From: Candidatus Bathyarchaeota archaeon
GTDB lineage: Archaea; Thermoproteota; Bathyarchaeia; Bathyarchaeales; UBA233
Direction of reading: 5' to 3'
Assembly: GCA_029907045.1 (NCBI GenBank)
Contig: JARYMR010000100.1
Span: 1 to 5,307 of the forward strand
DNA length: 5,307 bases
Part shown: positions 1 to 4,967 of the stretch, piece by piece
Layout of the letters: every line of letters starts with the position of its first letter
Numbering within the stretch: the first letter of the stretch is position 1
Translations under genes and position numbers: made by a program
The notes under the pieces: generated by a model
Told to the model about the DNA's origin: nothing
Seen by the model: the letters and a program-made list of their open reading frames with translations, nothing else
The model's database searches: none

Positions 1-1
1 A

Positions 2-481
2 ATGGCTGAACTTGCATCTTCCGAAGGCGGAAACGCACGTTTCGGTATTGATTTGCTCTGGAGAGCTGGAAAATACGCAGACGCGGACGGATTGGACTCT
101 GTCACGCCTGACTGTGTTCGCAAGGCGGTTTCAAGCGTGGTTCCAGCCATGCGAAAAAGCGAATTAGCTGCTTTAGGTTTTCATGAAAAGCTCCTTTTGC
201 TTGGGATTGCTAGATGTTTCAAGGAGAATCATAAAGCTTACATTTCGCTTTCTGAAGCTGAACAATTCTATGCGGTTGTTTGTGAAGAATTTAATGAGAG
301 AGTGCATAGTCACACGCAATTATGGAAGCACTTGCAAACTCTTTCTTCTTTGGGCGTGGTAAAGACGGAAGTTTCGACTGTTGGCTCCCGTGGGAGGACC
401 ACGCTTATTTGTTTGCCTAAGATTTCCGCTGAGGATTTGGAGAAAGAATTAAGTGCTATTATTGAAAAAGAGAAAGCGTGA
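2..481 (+). CDS. cdc6: Orc1/Cdc6 replication initiator, C-terminal part (5' partial)
   Basis: This is the C-terminal part of an archaeal Orc1/Cdc6 protein, the AAA+ ATPase that binds replication origins and helps load the MCM helicase. About 159 residues are visible. The frame is open to the window edge, and the ATG at position 2 is almost certainly an internal methionine, because the Walker A and B motifs and sensor 1 must lie upstream. The first residues match the sensor-2 helix and lid region (GGNAR at residues 9-13, then LLWRAGKYAD); the Arg is kept, while many relatives have GDAR. Residues about 58-159 form the C-terminal winged-helix DNA-binding domain, with the family hallmark HEKLLLLGIAR, the helix around SHTQLWKHLQ and a basic wing at SRGRTT. 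The TGA stop lies 7 nt before the next gene. An origin often sits beside such genes, but the likely upstream side is not in this window. Family assignment is firm; the paralogue (Orc1-1, 1-2 and so on) cannot be told. Confidence 0.93.
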   Translation: MAELASSEGGNARFGIDLLWRAGKYADADGLDSVTPDCVRKAVSSVVPAMRKSELAALGFHEKLLLLGIARCFKENHKAYISLSEAEQFYAVVCEEFNERVHSHTQLWKHLQTLSSLGVVKTEVSTVGSRGRTTLICLPKISAEDLEKELSAIIEKEKA

Positions 482-488
482 ATGCTTC

Positions 489-758
489 ATGGATGTAGAG
501 GATGTTTTTTCTTCTAAGCTTAGGATGAAGATTCTGAAGATTCTTGCGCAAGTAGGCGAGCTTAACGTTTCTGAAATTGCACGTAGGCTTGGCGTCAACT
601 ATAATATGACAAGTAGGCATCTGAAAGTTTTGGAAGACGAAGGTGTTGTCAAGCATAAAGTGTTTGGAAGAATACGCTTGTACAGGTTTAATGAAAATTC
701 GCCTAAGGCTAAAGTGGTGCAGAATCTTATTGAAGTTTGGGAGCGCACAAATGAATAG
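489..758 (+). CDS. ArsR-like winged-helix transcriptional regulator
   Basis: This encodes a small (89 aa) winged-helix DNA-binding protein of the ArsR/MarR-like type common in archaea. Residues 8-20 form the first helix (SSKLRMKILKILA). Residues 26-35 form the helix that starts the helix-turn-helix (NVSEIARRLG), and 37-52 the recognition helix (TSRHLKVLEDEG). Residues 53-67 form the beta-wing (VVKHKVFGRIRLYRF), and a last helix ends at 89. The protein has no cysteine, so the ELCVCDL-type metal site of ArsR/SmtB sensors is absent (here ELNVSEI); the signal it senses is unknown. I chose the ATG at 489 because MDVEDVFSS is the usual way these proteins begin and a weak GTGA SD lies at 478-481, on the orc1 stop. 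An alternative GTG at 453, with GGAGA at 439-443, would add 12 basic residues and overlap orc1. The position between orc1 and a coiled-coil gene suggests co-transcription, and possibly autoregulation (inferred). Confidence 0.85.
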   Translation: MDVEDVFSSKLRMKILKILAQVGELNVSEIARRLGVNYNMTSRHLKVLEDEGVVKHKVFGRIRLYRFNENSPKAKVVQNLIEVWERTNE

Positions 759-759
759 T

Positions 760-764
760 GGTGA
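760..764 (+). promoter_or_regulatory. Shine-Dalgarno GGTGA deciding a TTG start
   Basis: GGTGA lies 6 nt upstream of the TTG at 771 and matches the 3' end of 16S rRNA (complement of TCACC). No ATG, GTG or TTG lies between the in-frame TGA at 762 and the TTG at 771, so this motif supports TTG as the true start of the coiled-coil gene. The same motif and spacing precede the TTG start at 2835 on the other strand. Confidence 0.7.
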
Positions 765-770
765 GAAAGC

Positions 771-1463
771 TTGTTTAAAGAGGATTTTGAAGAAAAAATA
801 AGAGAGTTTGAAGAAGTGTTGCAGAAGGTTGCCAGCGAAATAGCTAGCGGTGTCGTGTCCGAGAAACTTCCTCCTTCTGAACTGCTTACGAAAACTGAAA
901 ATGGCGTTAACCGTATGAAAGATTTGGCAACAAGTAGCGAAGAACTCATGCTTGTTCTGAAACCGGAAAAGGTGCCAACAATCAAGTTAAAATGTAAAAA
1001 CCTAATTCAAACGTTGATAAACTTTAAAGAAATTCTCCTTCAAAACACTCAAGAGCCGCTTGCAAACTCGCGTTTGGCTTATGAACAATTGAGGAAGGCT
1101 TTGAGTGACGGTTCAGATTTACTTTTTCTCATGCGTGAGGTTAGGGATAATCCATCTCCGCTCATAGACGCTATAATAACTTACAAAAAAGCTTCTGAAA
1201 CGAAAGGTTCCGTCATAAGCATACAAGCAAAAGAAGATGTTCAACCCCTCATCAAATATGTCTTAGGACGTATTGACGATTTTAGAGCCGCATTAATCGC
1301 TTTAGAGAAGAAGGTTGACGAAATGAAACAAATCATGCGAGAACTCCAAGAGGAAAGCCTAAAAATCCTCTCAAACAAACATTCTTCACAGCCTAATTTG
1401 GCCGAAAACAAGACAGAACAGAAACAGCTTTCTCTTTCAAACTTTAAAACTGAACATGCATAA
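771..1463 (+). CDS. Predicted helical/coiled-coil protein of unknown function
   Basis: I do not recognise this 230-residue protein. It is highly charged and appears almost wholly alpha-helical. There is no signal peptide or membrane segment, so it is probably cytosolic. Residues 1-25 form an acidic amphipathic helix (FEEKIREFEEVLQKV). A middle part (about 35-150) is a set of helices broken by prolines. Residues about 165-198 form a heptad-like helix (IALEKKVDEMKQIMRELQEE), the best coiled-coil candidate, followed by a polar, probably disordered tail (about 200-230). No enzyme motif, zinc site or nucleotide loop is seen. Start: TTG at 771, set by GGTGA at 760-764. It sits 12 nt after the winged-helix gene and 13 nt before moaC, so it is probably co-transcribed with both. 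Coding is supported by the clean frame, tight spacing and SD. It could be a structural or partner protein for a neighbour, but that is a guess from position. Confidence 0.75.
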   Translation: MFKEDFEEKIREFEEVLQKVASEIASGVVSEKLPPSELLTKTENGVNRMKDLATSSEELMLVLKPEKVPTIKLKCKNLIQTLINFKEILLQNTQEPLANSRLAYEQLRKALSDGSDLLFLMREVRDNPSPLIDAIITYKKASETKGSVISIQAKEDVQPLIKYVLGRIDDFRAALIALEKKVDEMKQIMRELQEESLKILSNKHSSQPNLAENKTEQKQLSLSNFKTEHA

Positions 1464-1464
1464 A

Positions 1465-1470
1465 AGAGGA
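1465..1470 (+). promoter_or_regulatory. Shine-Dalgarno AGAGGA setting the moaC start
   Basis: AGAGGA lies 6 nt before the ATG at 1477. An upstream in-frame ATG at 1456 would overlap the previous gene and has no SD. A further ATG at 1483 is 12 nt from this motif. The spacing therefore favours 1477. Confidence 0.65.
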
Positions 1471-1476
1471 AAAAGC

Positions 1477-1944
1477 ATGTCAATGGTTGATGTTTCGGAT
1501 AAGCCCGAAATCTTTCGCGAAGCCACAGCAACCGGAACTATTAGACTTAAAGCAGAAACTGTACGGTTAATTAAAGAAGGAAAGATTGCAAAAGGAGACC
1601 CGCTTTACACAGCAAAAATAGCTGGAATTCTGGCTGCCAAAAACACGAGTGCTCTGATTCCGCTTTGCCATCCGCTACCCTTAACAAACGTAGAAATTGA
1701 AACAGAAATTTTGAACAGGAATACTGTGCGGGTTACTTCTACTGTTAAGACAAAAGCTCAGACTGGCGTTGAAATGGAAGCTCTCGTCGCCGTTGCTACC
1801 AGTCTTCTGACCATCTGGGATATGGTTAAACAATACGAAAAGGACACGGAAGGACAGTATCCGCATACGCGTATTGAGAATGTTTGTGTGGTAAAGAAAA
1901 TCAAGGAAGGAGTTTCAAGTGAGCGAAAGCGTAAGAAGGCATAA
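1477..1944 (+). CDS. moaC: Cyclic pyranopterin monophosphate synthase MoaC
   Basis: MoaC converts 3',8-cyclo-7,8-dihydro-GTP, the product of MoaA, into cyclic pyranopterin monophosphate, the first stable intermediate of molybdenum/tungsten cofactor synthesis. It acts in the cytosol, usually as a hexamer. The 155 residues match the family end to end: MVDVSDKP at 3-10, KIAGILAAK at 47-55, the signature IPLCHPLPL at 61-69, and GVEMEALVAV at 97-106 followed by TIWDMVK at 112-118. By hand alignment to E. coli MoaC, the catalytic Lys51, Asp128 and Lys131 correspond to K39, D115 and K118, all present, and C64-H65 of the signature are intact. The start at 1477 is set by the AGAGGA at 1465-1470. The basic tail (about 145-155) is encoded where moaB already overlaps by 26 nt, which points to translational coupling. 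Complete and very probably functional. Confidence 0.97.
   Translation: MSMVDVSDKPEIFREATATGTIRLKAETVRLIKEGKIAKGDPLYTAKIAGILAAKNTSALIPLCHPLPLTNVEIETEILNRNTVRVTSTVKTKAQTGVEMEALVAVATSLLTIWDMVKQYEKDTEGQYPHTRIENVCVVKKIKEGVSSERKRKKA
1905..1912 (+). promoter_or_regulatory. Strong Shine-Dalgarno GGAAGGAG for moaB, inside moaC
   Basis: GGAAGGAG, with core AGGAG at 1908-1912, lies within the moaC coding sequence and 6 nt before the GTG at 1919. It sets the moaB start and the 26-nt gene overlap. Confidence 0.75.
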
Positions 1945-2455
1945 GGCTGAAGCGCCTGGGAAGCTGAAATTTGGCATTTTCATATGTAGCACGTCGCGTT
2001 ATCAAAAATTGAAAAAGAGCGAGAAGTTTGAAGATGTTTCTGGTGACTTAATTGAGTCTATGCTGAAAAACGCTGGGCACACAGTAGCTTTTAGAAAGCT
2101 GATTCCAGACGATAAATCTTCGGTTGAAGAGGGCGTGAAGCAAGTTTTGGCTTCTACAGATTTAGACGCTGTCATATTTTGTGGTGGCACAGGTATAGCT
2201 CCTTCAGACATAACAATTGAAACGGTCTCACCATATTTAGAGAAGGTTCTGCACGGGTTTGGCGAAATTTTTAGACTTTTAAGCTTTAAGAAAATAGGTT
2301 CTGCTGCAATTTTGTCTCGCGCAATCGCTGGGGTCGCAAAAGGCAAAGCGTTTTTCTGCATCCCAGGCTCGCCAGATGCAGTGCAGCTTTGCGTTAAAGA
2401 GCTTATTTTGCCTGAAGCCCCTCACGTATTGAAGCATGTGCGCGAACGAGCTTGA
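1919..2455 (+). CDS. moaB: MoaB/MogA-type molybdopterin adenylyltransferase
   Basis: This belongs to the MoaB/Mog molybdopterin-binding fold. Characterised archaeal MoaB (Pyrococcus furiosus) adenylylates molybdopterin before Mo or W insertion, the job MogA does in E. coli; some bacterial MoaB proteins lack this activity. The 178 residues contain the beta strand FGIFICSTS (18-26), DVSGDLIESML (39-49), IPDD (62-65), the substrate loop CGGTGIAPSDIT (88-99), GFGEIFR (113-119), the LSRAIAGV stretch (132-139) and IPGSPDA (148-154). E. coli MogA Asp49 and Asp82 align by hand with D64 and D97, both present, which favours an active adenylyltransferase. The GTG start at 1919 has a strong internal SD at 1905-1912. 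The first 15 residues are a basic extension. The gene overlaps moaC by 26 nt and is the last in the + strand string; the next gene converges 26 bp away. Confidence 0.94.
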   Translation: MSESVRRHKAEAPGKLKFGIFICSTSRYQKLKKSEKFEDVSGDLIESMLKNAGHTVAFRKLIPDDKSSVEEGVKQVLASTDLDAVIFCGGTGIAPSDITIETVSPYLEKVLHGFGEIFRLLSFKKIGSAAILSRAIAGVAKGKAFFCIPGSPDAVQLCVKELILPEAPHVLKHVRERA

Positions 2456-2481
2456 AATTAGCCTTTTACAGATTTGGTTTG

Positions 2482-2835
2482 CTAGGAGATTGTTTGCAAT
2501 ACTTCTTGGATTTCTTCTACTCTTTCGTATCTTTTTCCATTGATTATGACTGCTGGTGTTTTTCGAATTCCACGCTTTAGCGCTTTAAGTTTGTCAGTCA
2601 TTCGTGAAACATCATATACTATTATTTTTTGTTTAGTTTTGTTAGCCACTAGTAATGCTTGTTCTAAAACGGTGTTATCTTCTTGGGAAAGTATGCGTCC
2701 TTTGAACTTGGAAGAAAATAATTCGCTTGCTCGTGTAGCTGTTTCTGGGAGACAAATTATATGTGTAGACATTTCTCTGGCGAAACCTATGTCGCCGGGG
2801 TAGGAGGAATGGGAACGCACAAAAACTTCTATCAA
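2482..2835 (-). CDS. Small thioredoxin/glutaredoxin-fold-like protein without CXXC
   Basis: This 117-residue protein is not one I can name. Its second half reads like the end of a thioredoxin/glutaredoxin fold. It has a helix (about 54-66), the strand IIVYDVSR (71-78), a helix, and the cis-proline element KTPAVIINGKRYERVEEIQEVL (K92-L113), where T93-P94 is the usual cis-Pro pair followed by two strands and the last helix. The CXXC or CXXS active site expected just before the first of these helices is missing (SQEDNT at 50-55), and the only cysteine is C28. Residues 1-50 are unusual, with a strand IEVFVRS, an odd YPGD loop at 12-15 and a second strand HIICLPE. Start: TTG at 2835-2833, supported by GGTGA 6 nt upstream; ATG at M22 is a less likely alternative. 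No signal peptide or membrane segment is seen. It is divergent from moaA and convergent with moaB. A redox-inactive or binding role is an inference. Confidence 0.75.
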   Translation of the reverse strand: MIEVFVRSHSSYPGDIGFAREMSTHIICLPETATRASELFSSKFKGRILSQEDNTVLEQALLVANKTKQKIIVYDVSRMTDKLKALKRGIRKTPAVIINGKRYERVEEIQEVLQTIS

Positions 2836-2841
2836 TTATGT

Positions 2842-2846
2842 TCACC
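2842..2846 (-). promoter_or_regulatory. Shine-Dalgarno GGTGA for the TTG start at 2835
   Basis: Read on the - strand, GGTGA (+ strand TCACC) stands 6 nt before the TTG at 2835. It supports that start over the internal ATG 21 codons later. Confidence 0.65.
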
Positions 2847-2861
2847 AATAATTTAATTATT
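2847..2861. repeat. Perfect inverted repeat, AATAATT arms, 1-nt spacer
   Basis: AATAATT-T-AATTATT is a perfect inverted repeat with 7-nt arms, directly against the SD of the - strand gene and next to its TATA-like run. The position fits an operator that would cover the transcription start. The repeat is pure A/T in an AT-rich spacer, so chance is a real alternative. Confidence 0.35.
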
Positions 2862-2862
2862 T

Positions 2863-2875
2863 GATAAATATTAAA
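2863..2875 (-). promoter_or_regulatory. Possible TATA box for the thioredoxin-like gene
   Basis: On the - strand the run TTTAATATTTATC is TATA-like. With the usual archaeal spacing of about 25 nt it would start transcription near 2846-2842, giving almost no leader and a start close to or inside the SD. That tight fit lowers confidence. Confidence 0.3.
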
Positions 2876-2918
2876 CTTTGTCGATTTGGTCTAAAATAAT
2901 GGTTAATTTCCAAGCAAA

Positions 2919-2927
2919 TTTTATATT
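2919..2927 (+). promoter_or_regulatory. moaA: Candidate TATA box for moaA
   Basis: TTTTATATT, preceded by the A-rich AAGCAAA stretch that could serve as BRE, is the best TATA-like box in the spacer upstream of moaA. A start about 25 nt downstream would fall near 2948-2952, about 20 nt ahead of the ATG at 2970. No strong SD follows: the GCGGGAA before the ATG is a poor match. Confidence 0.45.
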
Positions 2928-2969
2928 GTTGAAAGTTGCTGACATCGTTAAGCATGCGCGGGAATAACG

Positions 2970-3896
2970 ATGGTGCTAACAGACAATTATGGACGCCCAC
3001 TATTCAACTTACGCTTAGCCGTCACTAGGCGTTGCAATCTGCGTTGCCAATTCTGCCACATGGAAGGCGAAGAAAAAAATGTTAATTCTGCCGAAGAAAT
3101 GACGGTTGAAGAGATTGTCCGCATTGTGCGGATTGCTGTGGAGCTTGGTGTTTCAAAAGTGAAGCTTACGGGCGGAGAACCGCTGATGCGGAAGGACATA
3201 ACAGAAATTGTCAAGGGCATCGCGTCCATACAGGGTTTAACGGACCTTTCCATGACTACTAATGGGACATTGCTTGCTTCTTTAGCTGAAAAACTCCATG
3301 CTAATGGCTTGAAACGCTTAAACATTAGTCTTCCAACACTAGATGAAGAAGTTTATTGCAAGTTAACGGGTGGCAGATTAGAAGATGTTGTGGAAGGTGT
3401 TAAAACCGCTGTAAAAGTTGGATTTTATCCAGTTAAGCTTAACATGCTTGTTTTGAAAGGCGTAAACGATTGTGCAGTTACGGAAATGATTGAGTTTGCC
3501 AGCGAAACCGGAGCAATTTTGCAGCTTATTGAACTTGAACCAGTAAACATTGACGACGCGTACTACGCTGCAAATCATAAATCCTTAGACGAGTACGAAG
3601 TGATGCTGAAAGAAAAGGCGGTAAACGTTGAGGTTAGGCAATACATGCAAAACCGCCGTGTCTACCACTTGCCAAGCGCAAAGGTAGAAGTTGTGCATCC
3701 ACTGGAAAATACAAGTTTCTGTATGCACTGCACACGATTGCGCGTGACAAGCAATGGAAAACTAAAGCCATGCTTAATGAGGAATAGCAATCTTGTAGAT
3801 ATCCTAACGCCCATTAGAAAGGGAGCAAATGACAAAGAATTAACTGAACTGTTTAAACTGGCAAACCAGAAAAGAGCGCCATACAACAAGAGTTAA
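2970..3896 (+). CDS. moaA: GTP 3',8-cyclase MoaA (radical SAM)
   Basis: MoaA is the radical-SAM enzyme that turns GTP into 3',8-cyclo-7,8-dihydro-GTP, the substrate of MoaC. The protein has 308 residues, normal to slightly short. The N-terminal DNYGRP (5-10) is typical. The SAM-binding [4Fe-4S] site is C22-x3-C26-x2-C29, in the archaeal style CxFCHMEGE. The SAM-contact motif GGEP follows in LTGGEPLMRKDI, then TNGTLL and LKGVND. The second, GTP-binding cluster uses C251-x2-C254-x13-C268. By hand alignment with the S. aureus enzyme, the GTP-contacting arginines R17, R266 and R268 correspond to R15, R256 and R258, all present. The odd point is the C-terminus, which ends APYNKS rather than the Gly-Gly known to be required in bacterial and human enzymes. 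Start: ATG at 2970; GTG at 2973 is possible. It is transcribed apart from moaCB and divergently from the thioredoxin-like gene. Confidence 0.96.
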   Translation: MVLTDNYGRPLFNLRLAVTRRCNLRCQFCHMEGEEKNVNSAEEMTVEEIVRIVRIAVELGVSKVKLTGGEPLMRKDITEIVKGIASIQGLTDLSMTTNGTLLASLAEKLHANGLKRLNISLPTLDEEVYCKLTGGRLEDVVEGVKTAVKVGFYPVKLNMLVLKGVNDCAVTEMIEFASETGAILQLIELEPVNIDDAYYAANHKSLDEYEVMLKEKAVNVEVRQYMQNRRVYHLPSAKVEVVHPLENTSFCMHCTRLRVTSNGKLKPCLMRNSNLVDILTPIRKGANDKELTELFKLANQKRAPYNKS

Positions 3897-3910
3897 CTTT
3901 AAACTTAAAC

Positions 3911-3919
3911 ATTTTTATC
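3911..3919 (+). promoter_or_regulatory. Possible TATA box for the GNAT gene / T-tract after moaA
   Basis: ATTTTTATC lies 41 nt before the GTG at 3960. A start about 25 nt downstream (near 3940) would give a leader of about 20 nt holding the SD at 3947-3951. The same T5 run, 16 nt after the moaA stop, could instead act as an archaeal T-tract terminator for moaA. The sequence alone does not separate these readings. Confidence 0.35.
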
Positions 3920-3946
3920 ATACGTAAGTGTTCAATTCTGAGCAAG

Positions 3947-3951
3947 AGGAG
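3947..3951 (+). promoter_or_regulatory. Shine-Dalgarno AGGAG for a GTG start
   Basis: AGGAG lies 8 nt before the GTG at 3960, which decides that start. The protein then begins MKIVTYRDL, a typical GNAT first strand. Confidence 0.7.
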
Positions 3952-3959
3952 AAAACATA

Positions 3960-4877
3960 GTGAAGATTGTAACCTACAGAGACTTAACATCAAAAAACGA
4001 ACTCTTGCCCTTGATGGACCACGCCTTTCGCTGGCCATTCAACCAGAGAACATTTGAAGATTTTATTAAAAGCGACCCAAGGTCGAGAGACAGTCCCGTC
4101 GGTTTCTGTGCAGTGGAAAATGATTTGCCAGTTGGTTTCGTTGGTGTCATGCACTTGTCTACTCGGACGACGGATGGAAGCGTAGAGCGTGTTGGCGGAA
4201 TCTATGGTGTCGCCACATTGCCAAGCCATGCGCGGAAAGGAGTTTCCACGGCGTTAATGAAAAGAGCCCATGAGTATTTTGCTGAGAAAGGTTTCCGATT
4301 TTCTTTTTTGACGACAAGCAAGGCTCTCATAGCCCACGCGTTTTATGAAAAACTCGGCTACTTTGACGTTATCCAATACCCAAGCGCCTACAAGGTAGTT
4401 GCACATAAAAAATCTGAGCGCTCTATAGCGAAAGAAACTGCAAAGTTTGATTTCGACAAAATCTTAAAAATATGCAATGAATTCGCAAGGGACAAAACTG
4501 GCTTTGTAATTCGCGACAAAGAACATTTGAAAATGCTCAAGAAAGGAGAGCGAATAACTGCTAAGCAATGCATTTTTAGCGAAAAAGGATACGCAATTTT
4601 CAGAAAAGACCGCGAAGGAATTTGGATTAGAGAACTTATTGCATTGACCGCGAAGGATATGGAAAGGTTAGTTAGCCAAATCGAACAGCAAGCCAGAGAC
4701 GTGGTCTACGATAGGATTGTTATAGACAACGCTTTGCTTCGATTTTACGAATCTCATGGCTACATGATTCGCAGAGAAAGCCACTCTGTTCTCATGGCGA
4801 AACCTCTAACAGCGAATGCCTCAATAAAACAAGCCTACGGCGACAAATTCTTCATGACATCACTAGACTGGTTCTAA
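3960..4877 (+). CDS. Tandem GNAT N-acetyltransferase, Eis-like
   Basis: This is an acetyl-CoA-dependent acetyltransferase of the GNAT superfamily, 305 residues, with two GNAT-like halves. In the first (1-150), strand and helix 1 (MKIVTYRDL...LLPLMDHAF) lead to strand 4 and the acetyl-CoA pyrophosphate loop GVATLPSHARKGVSTALM (83-100). This fits R/Q-x-x-G-x-G/A with R92, G94 and a Ser at the last position, as in Eis-type proteins. Motif B follows (HAFYEKLGYFDV, 126-137). The second half (about 160-283) has no pyrophosphate loop but repeats the ending (LLRFYESHGYMIRR, 259-272) and finishes with a strand SVLMAKPL, suggesting a degenerate GNAT domain that completes the fold or the substrate pocket. 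The tail GDKFFMTSLDWF is conserved-looking. The substrate is unknown: small amines, aminoglycoside-like compounds and proteins are all possible. GTG start set by AGGAG at 3947-3951. Probably cytosolic. It is 63 nt after moaA and may have its own promoter. Confidence 0.88.
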   Translation: MKIVTYRDLTSKNELLPLMDHAFRWPFNQRTFEDFIKSDPRSRDSPVGFCAVENDLPVGFVGVMHLSTRTTDGSVERVGGIYGVATLPSHARKGVSTALMKRAHEYFAEKGFRFSFLTTSKALIAHAFYEKLGYFDVIQYPSAYKVVAHKKSERSIAKETAKFDFDKILKICNEFARDKTGFVIRDKEHLKMLKKGERITAKQCIFSEKGYAIFRKDREGIWIRELIALTAKDMERLVSQIEQQARDVVYDRIVIDNALLRFYESHGYMIRRESHSVLMAKPLTANASIKQAYGDKFFMTSLDWF

Positions 4878-4910
4878 AAAGCCTACCCTAAAGTCTCAAC
4901 ATGGTTCAAC

Positions 4911-4941
4911 CTATATATAAGGGGGGTATACCTCTGCAGAG
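4911..4941. other. TATA-like run plus two abutting perfect palindromes in a convergent spacer
   Basis: The 90-bp gap between two convergent genes holds CTATATATAA (4911-4920), a G6 run (4921-4926), the palindrome GGTATACC (4925-4932) and the palindrome CTCTGCAGAG (4932-4941), sharing one base. The order on the + strand resembles a TATA box with palindromes around the expected start point, pointing antisense into the phosphoesterase gene. It could also be a protein-binding or termination region. No ORF or RNA gene that I recognise lies here; no clear T-rich terminator follows. Confidence 0.4.
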
Positions 4942-4967
4942 AGCAAAATTTCACAGAATCTCTCAGT

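Noticed and set aside
599..985. Open frame of 128 codons on the - strand
   Set aside because: It runs antisense across the winged-helix and coiled-coil genes, has a low-complexity Ser/Phe-rich product typical of a shadow frame, and has no SD or motif support.
2002..2361. Open frame of 119 codons on the - strand
   Set aside because: It lies wholly antisense to moaB, whose motifs are complete on the + strand.
2456..2481. Terminator between moaB and the convergent thioredoxin-like gene
   Set aside because: Only a T4 run and no hairpin are seen in 26 bp, which is not enough to call.
2954..3028. Possible 24-codon upstream ORF overlapping the moaA start (ATG at 2954, TAG at 3026)
   Set aside because: It has no SD, no recognisable peptide, and lies mostly within moaA; an ATG this close is expected by chance.
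3697..3711. ORB-like CCACTGGAAAA resembling archaeal origin recognition boxes
   Set aside because: It is a single partial match inside moaA coding sequence (His-Pro-Leu-Glu-Asn) with no repeats nearby, far from orc1; best seen as chance.
3892..3910. Imperfect repeat of TTAAACTTAAA type after moaA
   Set aside because: The match is loose and A/T-only; it falls within what AT-rich spacers show by chance.
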